Shown: piece by piece, positions 1 through 5,651 of the stretch
Position numbering within the stretch: position 1 is the first letter of the stretch
How the letters are laid out: each line of letters begins with the position of its first letter
Assembly (NCBI GenBank): GCA_017935805.1
Contig: JAGBGV010000270.1
Location: forward strand, 1 to 6,111
Source of the DNA: Clostridia bacterium
GTDB lineage: Bacteria > Bacillota_A > Clostridia > Oscillospirales > CAG-272
Reading direction: 5' to 3'
Length of the DNA stretch: 6,111 bases
Translations under genes and position numbers: made by a program
The notes under the pieces: model-generated
Databases searched by the model: none
Seen by the model: the letters and a program-made list of their open reading frames with translations, nothing else
Told to the model about the DNA's origin: nothing

Positions 1-294
1 TATCATTGGAACTGCATATGTTGACAGCTCCACGTCAAGCTCTGTGTTGAAGTGGTCAACCGCCTTGATGAGTCCGATGCAGCCCACCTGAAAGAGGTCA
101 TCCAGATTTTCCCGTCTGTTTGTAAATCTTTGTATAATACTGAGCACGAGTCGGAGATTTCCGTCGATCAGCTGCTCCCGTGCCTCCATGTCTCCATTTT
201 TGGTTCGTCTCAAAAGTTCTTTTTTCTCTGCTGAAGTAAGCGACTTAAGCTCTGACGTGTTGACACCGCATATTTCAACTTTGTTATAGTACAT
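1..294 (-). CDS. sigG: RNA polymerase sporulation sigma factor SigG (N-terminal part, cut by left edge)
   Basis: This is the first 98 codons of the late forespore sigma factor, which directs core RNA polymerase to spore-maturation genes in the engulfed forespore. The start has the SigG-type signature KVEICGVNTS (residues 5-14). Sigma-70 region 2 follows: GNLRLVLSIIQRF (45-57), then DDLFQVGCIGLIKAVDHF (65-82) and STYAVPMI (91-98), the core-binding and start of the -10-recognition segment. SigF looks similar in region 2 but lacks the KVEICGV leader, so SigG is preferred. The ATG at 294-292 is preceded by GAGAAAGG about 6 nt upstream. A more upstream ATG (310-308) is out of frame. Regions 3 and 4 lie outside the window. 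A sigma-F-like promoter sits just upstream, and a terminator separates the gene from the hydrolase gene behind it. In Bacillus the gene follows sigE; whether that holds here is not visible. Confidence 0.95.
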   Translation of the reverse strand, partial: MYYNKVEICGVNTSELKSLTSAEKKELLRRTKNGDMEAREQLIDGNLRLVLSIIQRFTNRRENLDDLFQVGCIGLIKAVDHFNTELDVELSTYAVPMI

Positions 295-326
295 TTTGGA
301 CCTTTCTCATGCGTTTTTGCTGGTAA

Positions 327-357
327 CATTATTGCCGCAGAGAAAGGGAAGTTATGC
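327..357 (-). promoter_or_regulatory. Sigma-F-type promoter of sigG
   Basis: Read on the minus strand, GCATA (357-353) is followed after 16 nt by GGCAATAATG (336-327). This fits the Bacillus sigma-F consensus as I know it (GYATA, about 16 nt, GGNNANAHTR) at every fixed position. Transcription would start near 320, giving a leader of about 25 nt that contains the sigG ribosome binding site. In Bacillus, sigG is first transcribed by sigma-F and then by its own product. The match is seen in the sequence; use by sigma-F is inferred. Confidence 0.75.
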
Positions 358-407
358 ATTATCCGGTTTGGCAGTTATTTGAAGATGCATTGCTCTTTTA
401 CACCAAA

Positions 408-441
408 CAAAAAATCTCCGATAGCAAAAACTGTCGGAGAT
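408..441 (-). terminator. Intrinsic terminator of the GH-D hydrolase gene, possibly bidirectional
   Basis: The inverted repeat ATCTCCGA/TCGGAGAT (414-421 and 434-441) forms an 8-bp stem that extends by two more pairs across one mismatch, with a short T-rich loop. On the minus strand it is followed by a run of six T (414-409). It lies about 45 nt after the hydrolase stop codon. On the plus strand the same stem is followed by CATTTTTT, so it could work in both directions, though no plus-strand gene is seen to its left. It sits between the hydrolase and the sigG promoter and should block read-through into sigG. Confidence 0.85.
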
Positions 442-485
442 CATTTTTTATATTATTTCAAGTGCTGGCTCGTTGTTTTCACACT

Positions 486-1976
486 TTACTCTATTTTGAT
501 CACAACGCCGGGCTCGGATGTGTCGTCCTCAGGCTGAGCTGTTGTACCGATATCGTGTATCAGCTCTCCGGGAAGCGTAACTTTCCCCGCACTAAACGAA
601 ACGAGTTCTGTTATGTCGTAAGCACAGTCATCTGCAAGATCCTGCATAAGTACGCGCTTTACGCTGTCTTTTGAGGTGCAAAGAGTGAGAGTGTTATATT
701 CTCCAAACACGCCGATGGTGTCAGCGCTTCCGATTTCTACGGTTATGTCGCATTTCGGAATATAGTAAGTTCTTCCGATCGTGCGACCGGCGGTAACAAT
801 TGAGAAAGCACCGTTTGGATTCTTCGCCGCAACAATAAAAGGGACATTTCCTTCACCGTCTCCCTTTACATCCGGCAGGGAACAGCATCTTGAGATACGG
901 GCAGGTGCTTTTTTCGTGAGAAGATCTCCCTCAAAATTGTCCTTGAGCTGGCGCTCATTGTACCACCATTCCTCCATTTCAGCTTCGCGGTCACAAAAGA
1001 GCCATGTGTCGGTAAGCTCGTTTTTGTCGATTATTGTATCTTCGGGGGATGAGCTGAATGCAGGCGCGATCCTGTGCCAACGTGCCGCACGGGTGACTTC
1101 GGCTATCTTTGTTTTGATATTTCTGTGAAGATCAGGGAATGATGGGTCGGGTCTTCCGTCGATGAAGCTGCCTCTGTACGGATGGCGCATGATACCCATT
1201 GCATATCCGCCTGCTGCCGCTATGTATGCTTCGTCTTCGCAGTTGATCAGTCCCATGTAACCCCCTTCAGCTTTGGGAATGTCAGCAAGCTCGGAGATCT
1301 TATACATGGTCATGGGGATTGACATGATTCCGGGAACATCATAAGTGCGGAAAGTATCGGAGTAGGGGATTAAATCCTTGTGCATTGCATGCTCGATGAT
1401 GAGACTCGGTGCCATTTTGTGCCCCATATCTGTCAGCATGCGTCTGAATTCTTCCCGCCAGTCATTTCTGCCCCAGTCAACCTTCCAGTAGGAAAATCCG
1501 GATTCAGCAGCGTCATTGATGCGAGCTTTCCAATAATCCTCTTCGGTAACATTACAAGAAAAAACATCGGCCTCCTGACAGCATACCCATCCGCCAAGTC
1601 CCTTCCATCCCAGGGATTTAATGCGTTCGGTGAGCTTTTTCAAGGATTCTGCATTGGAGGATGAGCCGCTTGTTGCCACGGGGAATCTTTCCTCGTTAAG
1701 CTGAAGACTTCCGAAGTAACCACCGTCGCCATTAAATGGAACATCCCAGCTGTCATCCATTACGAGAAACAGGTCAGCACGTGCTTTAGGGTAGAAGTAC
1801 GCCCATCCGTATGGCTTTTCTGTGTCAAAGAGCGCGCTTTCCCGTATTTCCTGTCTTTGTTTCGGAGGCTTTCCGTCGCAGGAAGAATAAAGCTGTGTCT
1901 GCCACGTGCAATAGTAATCAGGGGTGGGGTTGACCGTAACGGGCACGAGATTTATATTAGTTTTCTTTATTTTCAT
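486..1976 (-). CDS. Clan GH-D glycoside hydrolase, alpha-galactosidase-like (GH27/GH36-related)
   Basis: This 496-residue protein is a likely retaining glycosidase of the alpha-galactosidase clan, acting on alpha-galactosides or related oligosaccharides; the substrate cannot be read from sequence. The barrel signatures appear in order. LVMDDSWD (71-78) matches the DDGW strand of GH27. ERFP (96-99) matches the usual RFP after it. FSYWKVDWG (161-169) carries the KxD motif, with Asp167 as predicted nucleophile. TFRTYDV (208-214) resembles the RTTGDI motif, with Asp213 as predicted acid/base. The last 120 or so residues are rich in beta-strand-like stretches and probably form the C-terminal beta-sandwich. 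There is no signal peptide or membrane segment, so it should act in the cytoplasm on imported sugars. It is longer than a bare GH27 catalytic core and shorter than typical GH36 enzymes (about 700). ATG is preceded by GGAGG 6-7 nt upstream. It is a single-gene unit with its own promoter and terminator and no sugar transporter alongside in this window. Clan assignment is fairly sure; family and specificity are not. Confidence 0.75.
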   Translation of the reverse strand: MKIKKTNINLVPVTVNPTPDYYCTWQTQLYSSCDGKPPKQRQEIRESALFDTEKPYGWAYFYPKARADLFLVMDDSWDVPFNGDGGYFGSLQLNEERFPVATSGSSSNAESLKKLTERIKSLGWKGLGGWVCCQEADVFSCNVTEEDYWKARINDAAESGFSYWKVDWGRNDWREEFRRMLTDMGHKMAPSLIIEHAMHKDLIPYSDTFRTYDVPGIMSIPMTMYKISELADIPKAEGGYMGLINCEDEAYIAAAGGYAMGIMRHPYRGSFIDGRPDPSFPDLHRNIKTKIAEVTRAARWHRIAPAFSSSPEDTIIDKNELTDTWLFCDREAEMEEWWYNERQLKDNFEGDLLTKKAPARISRCCSLPDVKGDGEGNVPFIVAAKNPNGAFSIVTAGRTIGRTYYIPKCDITVEIGSADTIGVFGEYNTLTLCTSKDSVKRVLMQDLADDCAYDITELVSFSAGKVTLPGELIHDIGTTAQPEDDTSEPGVVIKIE

Positions 1977-1997
1977 ATCTTTCCTCCGAGGGTAGTT

Positions 1998-2012
1998 TGA
2001 TATATTATATCA
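1998..2012. promoter_or_regulatory. Short palindrome over the hydrolase -10 box, possible operator
   Basis: TGATATA-T-TATATCA is a perfect inverted repeat with 7-bp arms around one base. It covers the -10 box (2009-2004) of the minus-strand hydrolase promoter, where a repressor could block transcription. It is AT-rich, so chance is a real alternative. No regulator gene is seen in the window. Confidence 0.3.
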
Positions 2013-2032
2013 CAAGTTTCAAATGATTTCCA
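2004..2032 (-). promoter_or_regulatory. Sigma-A-type promoter of the GH-D hydrolase gene
   Basis: On the minus strand a perfect TATAAT (2009-2004) lies 17 nt after TGGAAA (2032-2027), a four-of-six match to TTGACA. Transcription would start near 1997, giving a leader of about 20 nt with the GGAGG ribosome binding site. Confidence 0.6.
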
Positions 2033-2117
2033 CTCTTTCGCAAATTTATCATTTATTCCCGGAAACTCAGAAAAACATAAGAAAATTAGGTAATAATTAA
2101 TGTACGATTCCACAAAC

Positions 2118-2146
2118 TTGATTTTTATATTAAATCATGGTATAAT
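2118..2146 (+). promoter_or_regulatory. Sigma-A-type promoter of the GDPD gene
   Basis: TTGATT (2118-2123), 17 nt, then TATAAT (2141-2146), preceded by TGG to give an extended -10 (TGnTATAAT). The start point would be near 2153, leaving a leader of about 28 nt before the ATG at 2181. It diverges from the hydrolase promoter, with about 85 bp between the two -35 boxes. Confidence 0.7.
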
Positions 2147-2150
2147 CATG
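2133..2150. repeat. AATCATG direct repeat flanking the GDPD -10 box
   Basis: AATCATG occurs at 2133-2139 and again at 2144-2150, 11 bp apart, about one helical turn, on either side of the start of TATAAT. This spacing would suit a regulator binding one DNA face, but the repeat is only 7 bp long and may be chance. Confidence 0.25.
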
Positions 2151-2180
2151 TATATTTTATTGGACATTAAGAGGTAGCAA

Positions 2181-3188
2181 ATGAAAAAATACAGGGCATT
2201 AAAAATTATTGGCTTGATTCTTGCGTCAATAGTACTGTTTTTTGCCGTAATAAATATCATCCCGCCGAAGAAAAACGTGGCTGATAATCCGTTTATTGTC
2301 GGAAAAGGAAATCTTCCCATGATCGCGGCACACAGAGGCGGCAGCATCAGCAATCCCGAGAATACTCTTCTTGCATTCCGTGAAGCGGTTGAGACTATCG
2401 GAGTTGATATCATTGAGAGCGACCTGTATCTCACAAAGGACGGTTATCTTGTATATAATCATGACGATTATATTGACGAGACCTGCAATGTGAACGGAGA
2501 TATATCTCTTGACGAGGTTAAGGCTCTGTGTGAAAATGAAGAAAATCGCCACTATGTTGAGGACATGACGCTTGCGGAGCTGCAGCAGTATAATTTCGGT
2601 TATTACTTCACGGATGAAAATGGTGAACGTATTTACAAGGATGTGGAAAACATTGAGGAAATGGGACTTCAGATCGCAACAGCGGAAGAACTGTTCGAGA
2701 TGTTCTACGAAACCCATCCGGAGCTTATGTTTATTGTGGAGATCAAGGACGGCGGCGAGCGCGGAATAGAGGCTTGCAGAATACTTGCCGAGACTCTTGA
2801 CGCATACCCCGATTACAAGGACCAGATAGTTATCGGAACATTCAACGATGAAATTGAGGAAGAACTGAAGGCAAATTATCCAGATCTGCTTCGCGGTGCA
2901 CCGGTTGGAACTGCCGCAAAATTCGTTCTGACACAGTATCTCGGAGTCAACATTTTCGACAACGGAGACTTCGCTTGCCTTCAGATACCGATGTCATACG
3001 ATGTTGGCATAGAGATCGCTCTTGACAAAAAAACAATTATCAATCGCGCACACCGCAGAAATATCGCTGTTCAGTATTGGACCATCAACGACGCTGATGA
3101 GATGCGTGAGCTTATTGAAATGGGTGTTGACTGCATTATGACGGACGACCCTGTGCTTCTTTCCGAGGTGCTTGAGGAGTACAAATAA
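2181..3188 (+). CDS. Membrane-anchored glycerophosphodiester phosphodiesterase (GDPD family)
   Basis: The 335-residue protein should hydrolyse glycerophosphodiesters, products of phospholipid or teichoic-acid turnover, to glycerol-3-phosphate and an alcohol. Residues 1-8 are positively charged and 9-27 form one hydrophobic helix without a lipobox cysteine, so the enzyme is probably tethered with its catalytic domain outside the cell. The TIM-barrel motifs are present: AHRGG with His51-Arg52, NPENT with Glu60, ESDLYLTKDG with Glu79 and Asp81, NHDD with His94, EIKDG with Glu187 and Lys189, and near the end QYWTIND (298-304, Trp300) and CIMTDDP (318-324). The His51/His94 pair and the Glu/Asp metal ligands suggest an active enzyme. 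The stretch at about 97-165, between His94 and the next barrel strand, is acidic and holds the family's usual insertion. The ATG has AGAGGT about 5 nt upstream and its own promoter. The CvpA-family gene follows after 104 bp in the same direction. Confidence 0.92.
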   Translation: MKKYRALKIIGLILASIVLFFAVINIIPPKKNVADNPFIVGKGNLPMIAAHRGGSISNPENTLLAFREAVETIGVDIIESDLYLTKDGYLVYNHDDYIDETCNVNGDISLDEVKALCENEENRHYVEDMTLAELQQYNFGYYFTDENGERIYKDVENIEEMGLQIATAEELFEMFYETHPELMFIVEIKDGGERGIEACRILAETLDAYPDYKDQIVIGTFNDEIEEELKANYPDLLRGAPVGTAAKFVLTQYLGVNIFDNGDFACLQIPMSYDVGIEIALDKKTIINRAHRRNIAVQYWTINDADEMRELIEMGVDCIMTDDPVLLSEVLEEYK

Positions 3189-3223
3189 ATATTAATCATC
3201 AGAATCAAATTTACATAATTTCC

Positions 3224-3239
3224 CTGTTTGATGAAACAG
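3224..3239 (+). other. Weak hairpin after the GDPD gene
   Basis: CTGTTT-gatg-AAACAG makes a 6-bp stem with a 4-nt loop, 35 nt after the GDPD stop. It is AT-rich and followed by TTAATTG rather than a real T run, so it is at best a leaky terminator. The downstream gene may therefore be partly cotranscribed with the GDPD gene. Confidence 0.3.
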
Positions 3240-3280
3240 TTAATTGACAATAATTTATTGGAATAAATCATTCTCCGATG

Positions 3281-3287
3281 AAGGAGG
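3281..3287 (+). promoter_or_regulatory. Ribosome binding site that sets the CvpA-family start at 3293
   Basis: AAGGAGG lies 5 nt before the ATG at 3293. The in-frame ATG at 3278 lies upstream of this site and has no purine-rich sequence of its own, so starting there would place the ribosome binding site inside the gene. Confidence 0.85.
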
Positions 3288-3292
3288 CTTGT

Positions 3293-4018
3293 ATGGGCTG
3301 GTTAATGGATGGGATAATGGCGATCTTTGTGCTGGTCGTTATCATAGCTAACACAAAAAAAGGATGCAAAACTATACTCAGCTTACTTGTGACGGTATGT
3401 GCGTTTGCAGCGGCATATTTCTTTGGACCTGATGTGGGCGAGCTTTTTGTTACTGACATTATCGTTGAGAAAACCGAGGGGATAATATATGAATTCCTCC
3501 GTTCGGTTGTTGGCGAAACAGTCGGAACGATCACTGTAGCGGATCTGTTCGGCGATATACCGGAGTCGTTTACCGAGCTGCTTGGCAGAGTAGGCACCGA
3601 CGTTGACGCTATCGTTGAATCTTTTGGAGAGATGACTGTTGTTAGTGACAATACCCTTAGCAACATGGCAGAGCAGCTTGCTGTCCCCGTCGGACGTTGG
3701 ATAGCAGTTGCGCTGGGCTGCGTTTTGGTTTTTGTTGCGGCGCTTATTGTTCTGAACATTGTGAAGTGGATCATCGAGCTTCTTGTCAAGCTTCCTGTGC
3801 TGAAGCAGGCAAGCACTTTCCTCGGATTTATTGTCGGCATTGTAAGCGCTTTTGCATGGTCATGGGCAATTTGTCTCGCAGTAAACGCGTTTATTGAATA
3901 CAGTCTCCTTGGAGAATACAACGCGACTCTTGCAGCCATTGCGGAGAACTCCTATTTCTTCCGCTTCTTCCGCGACTTTTCACTGGTTGATCTCTTGGAC
4001 ATGGCTTCCGGCAAATAA
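3293..4018 (+). CDS. CvpA-family integral membrane protein
   Basis: Starting at the ATG behind AAGGAGG, the protein has 241 residues. Four hydrophobic segments are seen at about 4-20, 27-44, 136-156 and 176-199. The pairing of an N-terminal helical hairpin (IANTKKGCKTILSL) with a later KLPVLKQASTFLGFIVGIV segment resembles the CvpA (colicin V production) family, whose exact role is not settled; in Firmicutes such proteins are usually linked to envelope functions. Lysines 22, 23 and 26, and those between helices 3 and 4 (158, 166, 171), should be cytoplasmic. The long acidic loop at 45-135 and the C-terminal tail would then be outside. That loop makes the protein longer than the common CvpA length of about 160-180 residues. 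The gene lies 104 bp after the GDPD gene and ends at a strong terminator. The assignment rests on pattern and topology, so a generic membrane protein is the alternative. Confidence 0.65.
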   Translation: MGWLMDGIMAIFVLVVIIANTKKGCKTILSLLVTVCAFAAAYFFGPDVGELFVTDIIVEKTEGIIYEFLRSVVGETVGTITVADLFGDIPESFTELLGRVGTDVDAIVESFGEMTVVSDNTLSNMAEQLAVPVGRWIAVALGCVLVFVAALIVLNIVKWIIELLVKLPVLKQASTFLGFIVGIVSAFAWSWAICLAVNAFIEYSLLGEYNATLAAIAENSYFFRFFRDFSLVDLLDMASGK

Positions 4019-4028
4019 AATGAAATTT

Positions 4029-4060
4029 GGTCTGTTGACTACGGTTGACAGACCTTTTTT
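4029..4060 (+). terminator. Strong intrinsic terminator with UNCG-type tetraloop
   Basis: GGTCTGT (4029-4035) pairs with ACAGACC (4048-4054). The stem continues inward through two G-U pairs, an A-U and a C-G to a cUACGg tetraloop (4039-4044), giving about 11 pairs. Six T follow directly (4055-4060). It begins 10 nt after the CvpA-family stop codon and separates that unit from the met operon. Confidence 0.9.
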
Positions 4061-4083
4061 GATACATTTTTATTTTTTATCTA

Positions 4084-4112
4084 TTGATTTGCAAATAATG
4101 TTGAAGTATAAT
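4084..4112 (+). promoter_or_regulatory. Sigma-A-type promoter of the metF operon
   Basis: TTGATT (4084-4089), 17 nt, then TATAAT (4107-4112). A second TATAAT at 4120-4125 has no good -35 partner. A start near 4119 would leave a leader of about 30 nt before metF. That is too short for a SAM-type or cobalamin riboswitch or a T-box, so any control should act at the promoter. Confidence 0.7.
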
Positions 4113-4134
4113 GATAATGTATAATTTTTCATGC

Positions 4135-4141
4135 AAAAGGA
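4135..4141 (+). promoter_or_regulatory. Ribosome binding site that sets the metF start at 4149
   Basis: AAAAGGA lies 7 nt before the ATG at 4149. The in-frame ATG at 4131 is only about 12 nt from the predicted transcript start and is preceded by a run of T, with no ribosome binding site. The later ATG also fits the family N-terminus better. Confidence 0.75.
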
Positions 4142-4148
4142 CGCTCAT

Positions 4149-5024
4149 ATGAAACTATCCCATTTATTCGAAGAAAATAAGCTGTCATTATCCTTTGAGG
4201 TATTTCCGCCCAAAACGGATACAGCGTTTGAAAGTGTCAAAACCGCTACGGAGGAAATAGCCAAATTGCGCCCCTCATTTATGAGCGTTACATACGGTGC
4301 GGGTGGTGGTACAAGCAAGTACACACTTGATATAGCAAAGAATATCAAAGAACAGTACGGCGTGCCAACACTCGCGCATCTGACCTGTGTTTCTTCTACT
4401 CGAGAGACTGTGCGCGAAAGAATAGAGGACATGAAGGCGGCGGGAATCCAGAACGTCATGGCGCTTCGCGGAGATCTCACACCTGAGCTCCAAAACAGCG
4501 ACAGAAGCGGCTGGTGCTATAAGCATGCAGTAGATCTGATACATGACATAAAGGAAAGCGGCGCAGACTTCTGCATTGGCGGTGCATGCTATCCGGAGAT
4601 ACACCCTGAAAGCTCAAATCAGGCAGAAGACATCAAATACCTCAAAGAGAAGGTGGATGCAGGCTGCTCATTCTTAACAACACAGATGTTTTTTGACAAC
4701 AATCTGCTCTACAACTTCCTTTACAAAATTCGCGAGGCAGGAATAACTGTGCCGATTATACCGGGTATCATGCCTATCACCAACGGGAATCAGGTTGAGA
4801 GGGCAATAAAGCTGTCAGGATCATTCATGCCACAGAGATTCAAAAGCCTCGTTGACAAATTCGGTACATCTCCCGCGGCAATGAAGCAGGCAGGAATCGC
4901 CTACGCAACGGATCAGATAATCGACCTTTACGCAAACGGAATAAAGAATGTTCACGTTTATTCGATGAATAAGCCGGATGTAGCGGAAAAGATTCAGGCA
5001 AATCTGTCCGATATACTTGGATAA
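4149..5024 (+). CDS. metF: 5,10-methylenetetrahydrofolate reductase MetF
   Basis: This cytoplasmic FAD enzyme reduces 5,10-methylene-THF to 5-methyl-THF, the methyl donor used by MetH encoded further along. At 291 residues it has the usual bacterial MetF length. Family motifs of the TIM barrel are present: LSFEVFPPKT (14-23, with the catalytic-type Glu17), SVTYGAGGGTS (46-56), TLAHLTC (74-80), NVMALRGD (102-109, Asp109 being the flavin-tuning Asp), FCIGGACYPE (141-150), FLTTQMFFDN (175-184, with the folate-contacting Gln179) and PIIPGIMPI (202-210). The C-terminus reads through a complete last helix to TAA at 5022-5024. It is first in an apparent operon: the methionine synthase activation-domain gene begins one base after the stop. 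The electron donor (NADH or a ferredoxin/flavin partner) cannot be read from the sequence; no MetV-like partner gene is next to it here. Confidence 0.96.
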   Translation: MKLSHLFEENKLSLSFEVFPPKTDTAFESVKTATEEIAKLRPSFMSVTYGAGGGTSKYTLDIAKNIKEQYGVPTLAHLTCVSSTRETVRERIEDMKAAGIQNVMALRGDLTPELQNSDRSGWCYKHAVDLIHDIKESGADFCIGGACYPEIHPESSNQAEDIKYLKEKVDAGCSFLTTQMFFDNNLLYNFLYKIREAGITVPIIPGIMPITNGNQVERAIKLSGSFMPQRFKSLVDKFGTSPAAMKQAGIAYATDQIIDLYANGIKNVHVYSMNKPDVAEKIQANLSDILG

Positions 5025-5025
5025 T

Positions 5026-5613
5026 ATGATACATACAAAAACATACGAGGCACCGCTGATAAATGACCGTGAGATACTGCGGTATGCAGGTACACGAGAA
5101 GCGACTGATGAGGTCATCTCGCTCATGCACGAGACGGTTGAAGAGGCAACAGGGGTACTGACATACAAGGTGTGCTACGGCGAATTTGCCGTTACACGTC
5201 GGGAAGACGGGATTGACTTTGGCTTTTCTTCAGTTTCGTCATCGGCTCTTGCCAAGAACCTTGAAGAATGCGAAAAAGTAATTATATTCTCTGCAACTGT
5301 GGGAATCGGTATCGACAGACTTATCGCCAAATACGGTGTTCGCTCTCCCTCAAAAGCATTGTTGCTTCAGGCTTTTGGTGCAGAGAGAATAGAGTCGCTG
5401 TGTGACCTGTTTACAAGAGACATTTCCTCTCAATATGGGGAAAATAATCTTGCACCACGATTCAGCCCCGGATACGGAGACTTGCCACTTGAATTTCAGA
5501 CGGAAATATTCCGGGTTCTCGACTGTCCGCGAAGGATAGGACTTACGCTGAACGAGAGCCTGCTTATGTCTCCGAGTAAATCTGTGACGGCGATCATCGG
5601 AATTAAGAAATAA
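5026..5613 (+). CDS. Stand-alone B12-dependent methionine synthase activation-domain protein
   Basis: This 195-residue protein matches the C-terminal SAM-binding reactivation domain of MetH. That domain binds S-adenosylmethionine and helps remethylate cobalamin that has been oxidised to the cob(II) state. The hallmark is PRFSPGYGDLPLEFQ (144-158), with the RxxxGY core Arg145...Tyr150. Further family-like parts are FSATVGIGID (88-97), the helix LLLQAFGAERIESLCD (112-127), and the C-terminal GLTLNESLLMSPSKSVTAII (172-191), where the MSPxKSVT stretch is typical. The ATG at 5026 begins one base after the metF stop (TAATATG), suggesting translational coupling; no strong ribosome binding site is seen. 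An in-frame TTG at 5017 would overlap metF by 8 nt and add three residues; I prefer the ATG. metH follows after 38 bp, so the protein most likely works in trans on that MetH. Other corrinoid methyltransferases could also be clients. Confidence 0.9.
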   Translation: MIHTKTYEAPLINDREILRYAGTREATDEVISLMHETVEEATGVLTYKVCYGEFAVTRREDGIDFGFSSVSSSALAKNLEECEKVIIFSATVGIGIDRLIAKYGVRSPSKALLLQAFGAERIESLCDLFTRDISSQYGENNLAPRFSPGYGDLPLEFQTEIFRVLDCPRRIGLTLNESLLMSPSKSVTAIIGIKK

Positions 5614-5617
5614 CATA

Positions 5618-5639
5618 GCCGAGCTGTAAATAGCTTGGT
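5618..5639 (+). other. Intercistronic hairpin just before the metH ribosome binding site
   Basis: GCCGAGCT (5618-5625) can pair with AGCTTGGT (5632-5639) through 8 pairs, two of them G-U, around the loop GTAAAT. No T run follows, so it is not a terminator. It ends one base before the GGAG that serves metH. A competing fold pairs CCGA (5619-5622) with TCGG (5639-5642) and would cover half of that GGAG. It could tune MetH translation or mark an mRNA processing site; either role is inferred. Confidence 0.45.
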
Positions 5640-5651
5640 CGGAGAACTACG

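Noticed and set aside
52..234. Plus-strand reading frame of 60 codons at the left edge
   Set aside because: It is antisense to sigG, whose protein is clearly recognisable on the minus strand.
354..674. Plus-strand reading frame of 106 codons
   Set aside because: It crosses the hydrolase terminator and then runs antisense to the hydrolase 3' end; there is no ribosome binding site and the protein shows no family pattern.
2226..2717. Minus-strand reading frames opposite the GDPD gene
   Set aside because: The plus strand encodes a complete GDPD with all catalytic motifs, so these are shadows.
3244..3249. Perfect TTGACA before the CvpA-family gene as a promoter
   Set aside because: No acceptable -10 box lies 16-18 nt downstream (ATCATT at 17 nt), so a separate promoter is not supported; read-through from the GDPD promoter is as likely.
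3268..3939. Minus-strand reading frame of 223 codons opposite the CvpA-family gene
   Set aside because: Its product is rich in Ser, Thr, Pro and Ile, as expected of an antisense shadow; the plus-strand gene has a strong ribosome binding site, membrane helices and a terminator.
4061..4148. SAM or cobalamin riboswitch, or T-box, before metF
   Set aside because: The space is too short and AT-rich, with no conserved core or second terminator hairpin.
5350..5616. Minus-strand reading frame opposite the activation-domain gene
   Set aside because: It is antisense to a gene with clear family motifs and has no recognisable features of its own.
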